Part shown: piece by piece, positions 5,643 through 5,700 of the stretch
Position numbering within the stretch: position 1 is the stretch's first letter
Layout: the number at the start of each line of letters is the position of its first letter
Assembly: GCA_945871755.1 (NCBI GenBank)
Contig: CAMBWV010000082.1
Span: 1 to 5,700 of the forward strand
Length of the DNA: 5,700 nt
Origin: an uncultured Bacteroidales bacterium
GTDB lineage: Bacteria > Bacteroidota > Bacteroidia > Bacteroidales > Bacteroidaceae
Direction of reading: 5' to 3'
The notes under the pieces: model-generated
Databases searched by the model: none
What the model was told of the DNA's origin: nothing
What the model saw: only the letters and a program-made list of their open reading frames with translations
Program-made: the position numbers and the translations under genes

Positions 5643-5700
5643 GAGGTACGCCCTGAAAGGGCAACCTGCGCCTAGCCCAGGGCAGAGCGAAGCGGCGCCC
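5643..5700. repeat. Edge of a dispersed Bacteroidales intergenic repeat, hairpin-rich, cut by window end
   Basis: GCCCT-GAA-AGGGC (5650-5662) is a 5-bp hairpin. GCCC-A-GGGC (5675-5683) is a second palindrome, and GGGC (5680-5683) can also pair with GCCC at 5697-5700. In one frame the plus strand reads ALKGQPAPSPGQSEAAP, a peptide I recall from many spurious short annotations in Bacteroides and Prevotella genomes, where it marks a repeated intergenic element. It runs off the right edge, so its full form is unseen. Recognition is from memory; the hairpins are seen directly. Confidence 0.55.

Larger units (their letters stand above)
5395..5700. other. Intergenic region upstream of the GH89 gene, no gene supported
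   Basis: These 306 bases contain no convincing gene. Short open frames on both strands (for example 5454-5675 plus and 5470-5664 minus) have no family resemblance and run through repeats. The content is a short leader/promoter segment next to the gene, then AT-rich short tandem repeats and T-tracts (T7 at 5511-5517), then a hairpin-rich GC block at the right edge. Confidence 0.7.

Noticed and set aside
5470..5664. 64-codon minus-strand frame upstream of the GH89 gene, considered as a small leader gene
   Set aside because: The composition is repeat-derived, with no signal peptide, domain or ribosome binding site. Nothing supports translation.
5454..5675. 73-codon plus-strand frame in the intergenic region
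   Set aside because: It passes through the 9-bp tandem repeat, the hairpins and part of the dispersed repeat, shows no protein-like pattern, and has no good upstream signal.

Overview
The window is dominated by one very large gene on the minus strand, 100..5394, encoding 1,764 residues. It is a secreted alpha-N-acetylglucosaminidase of glycoside hydrolase family 89 (the bacterial relative of human NAGLU), followed by about 1,045 residues of accessory beta-rich, leucine-rich-repeat and sorting-type modules. The accessory modules (divergent InlB-type repeats, a GEVED-type domain, BspA-type leucine-rich repeats, and a tail with YDLQGRR and GIYI motifs) and the lack of a Shine-Dalgarno site point to a Bacteroidales bacterium. 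A Prevotella-like gut or oral commensal with a fairly GC-rich genome is the best guess; this is inferred from style, not from a marker gene.

Layout: positions 1-99 are non-coding sequence downstream of the gene and hold one strong inverted repeat (10-40), possibly a terminator or processing hairpin. Positions 100-5394 are the GH89 gene, read right to left. Its protein runs: signal peptide, NAGLU N-terminal domain, catalytic barrel, NAGLU C-terminal domain, two successive units of calcium-loop beta domain plus InlB-like repeat, a BspA-type leucine-rich repeat apparently split by a beta-rich insert, a possible trefoil-like region, a beta domain, and a C-terminal sorting-type tail. Positions 5395-5700 are intergenic. 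The part nearest the gene holds a weak promoter candidate. The outer part is packed with short tandem repeats, small hairpins and what looks like a dispersed Bacteroidales intergenic repeat that runs off the right edge.

Function: the enzyme should be exported and remove terminal alpha-linked GlcNAc from host glycans (GlcNAc-alpha-1,4-Gal caps of mucins, or heparan-derived chains), while the accessory modules plausibly attach or position it at the cell surface or on the substrate. No SusC/SusD pair, regulator or other glycosidase lies inside the window, so membership of a polysaccharide utilisation locus cannot be judged. I see no clearly new multi-gene system; the points worth a second look are the architecture of this one protein and the structured repeat DNA upstream of it.
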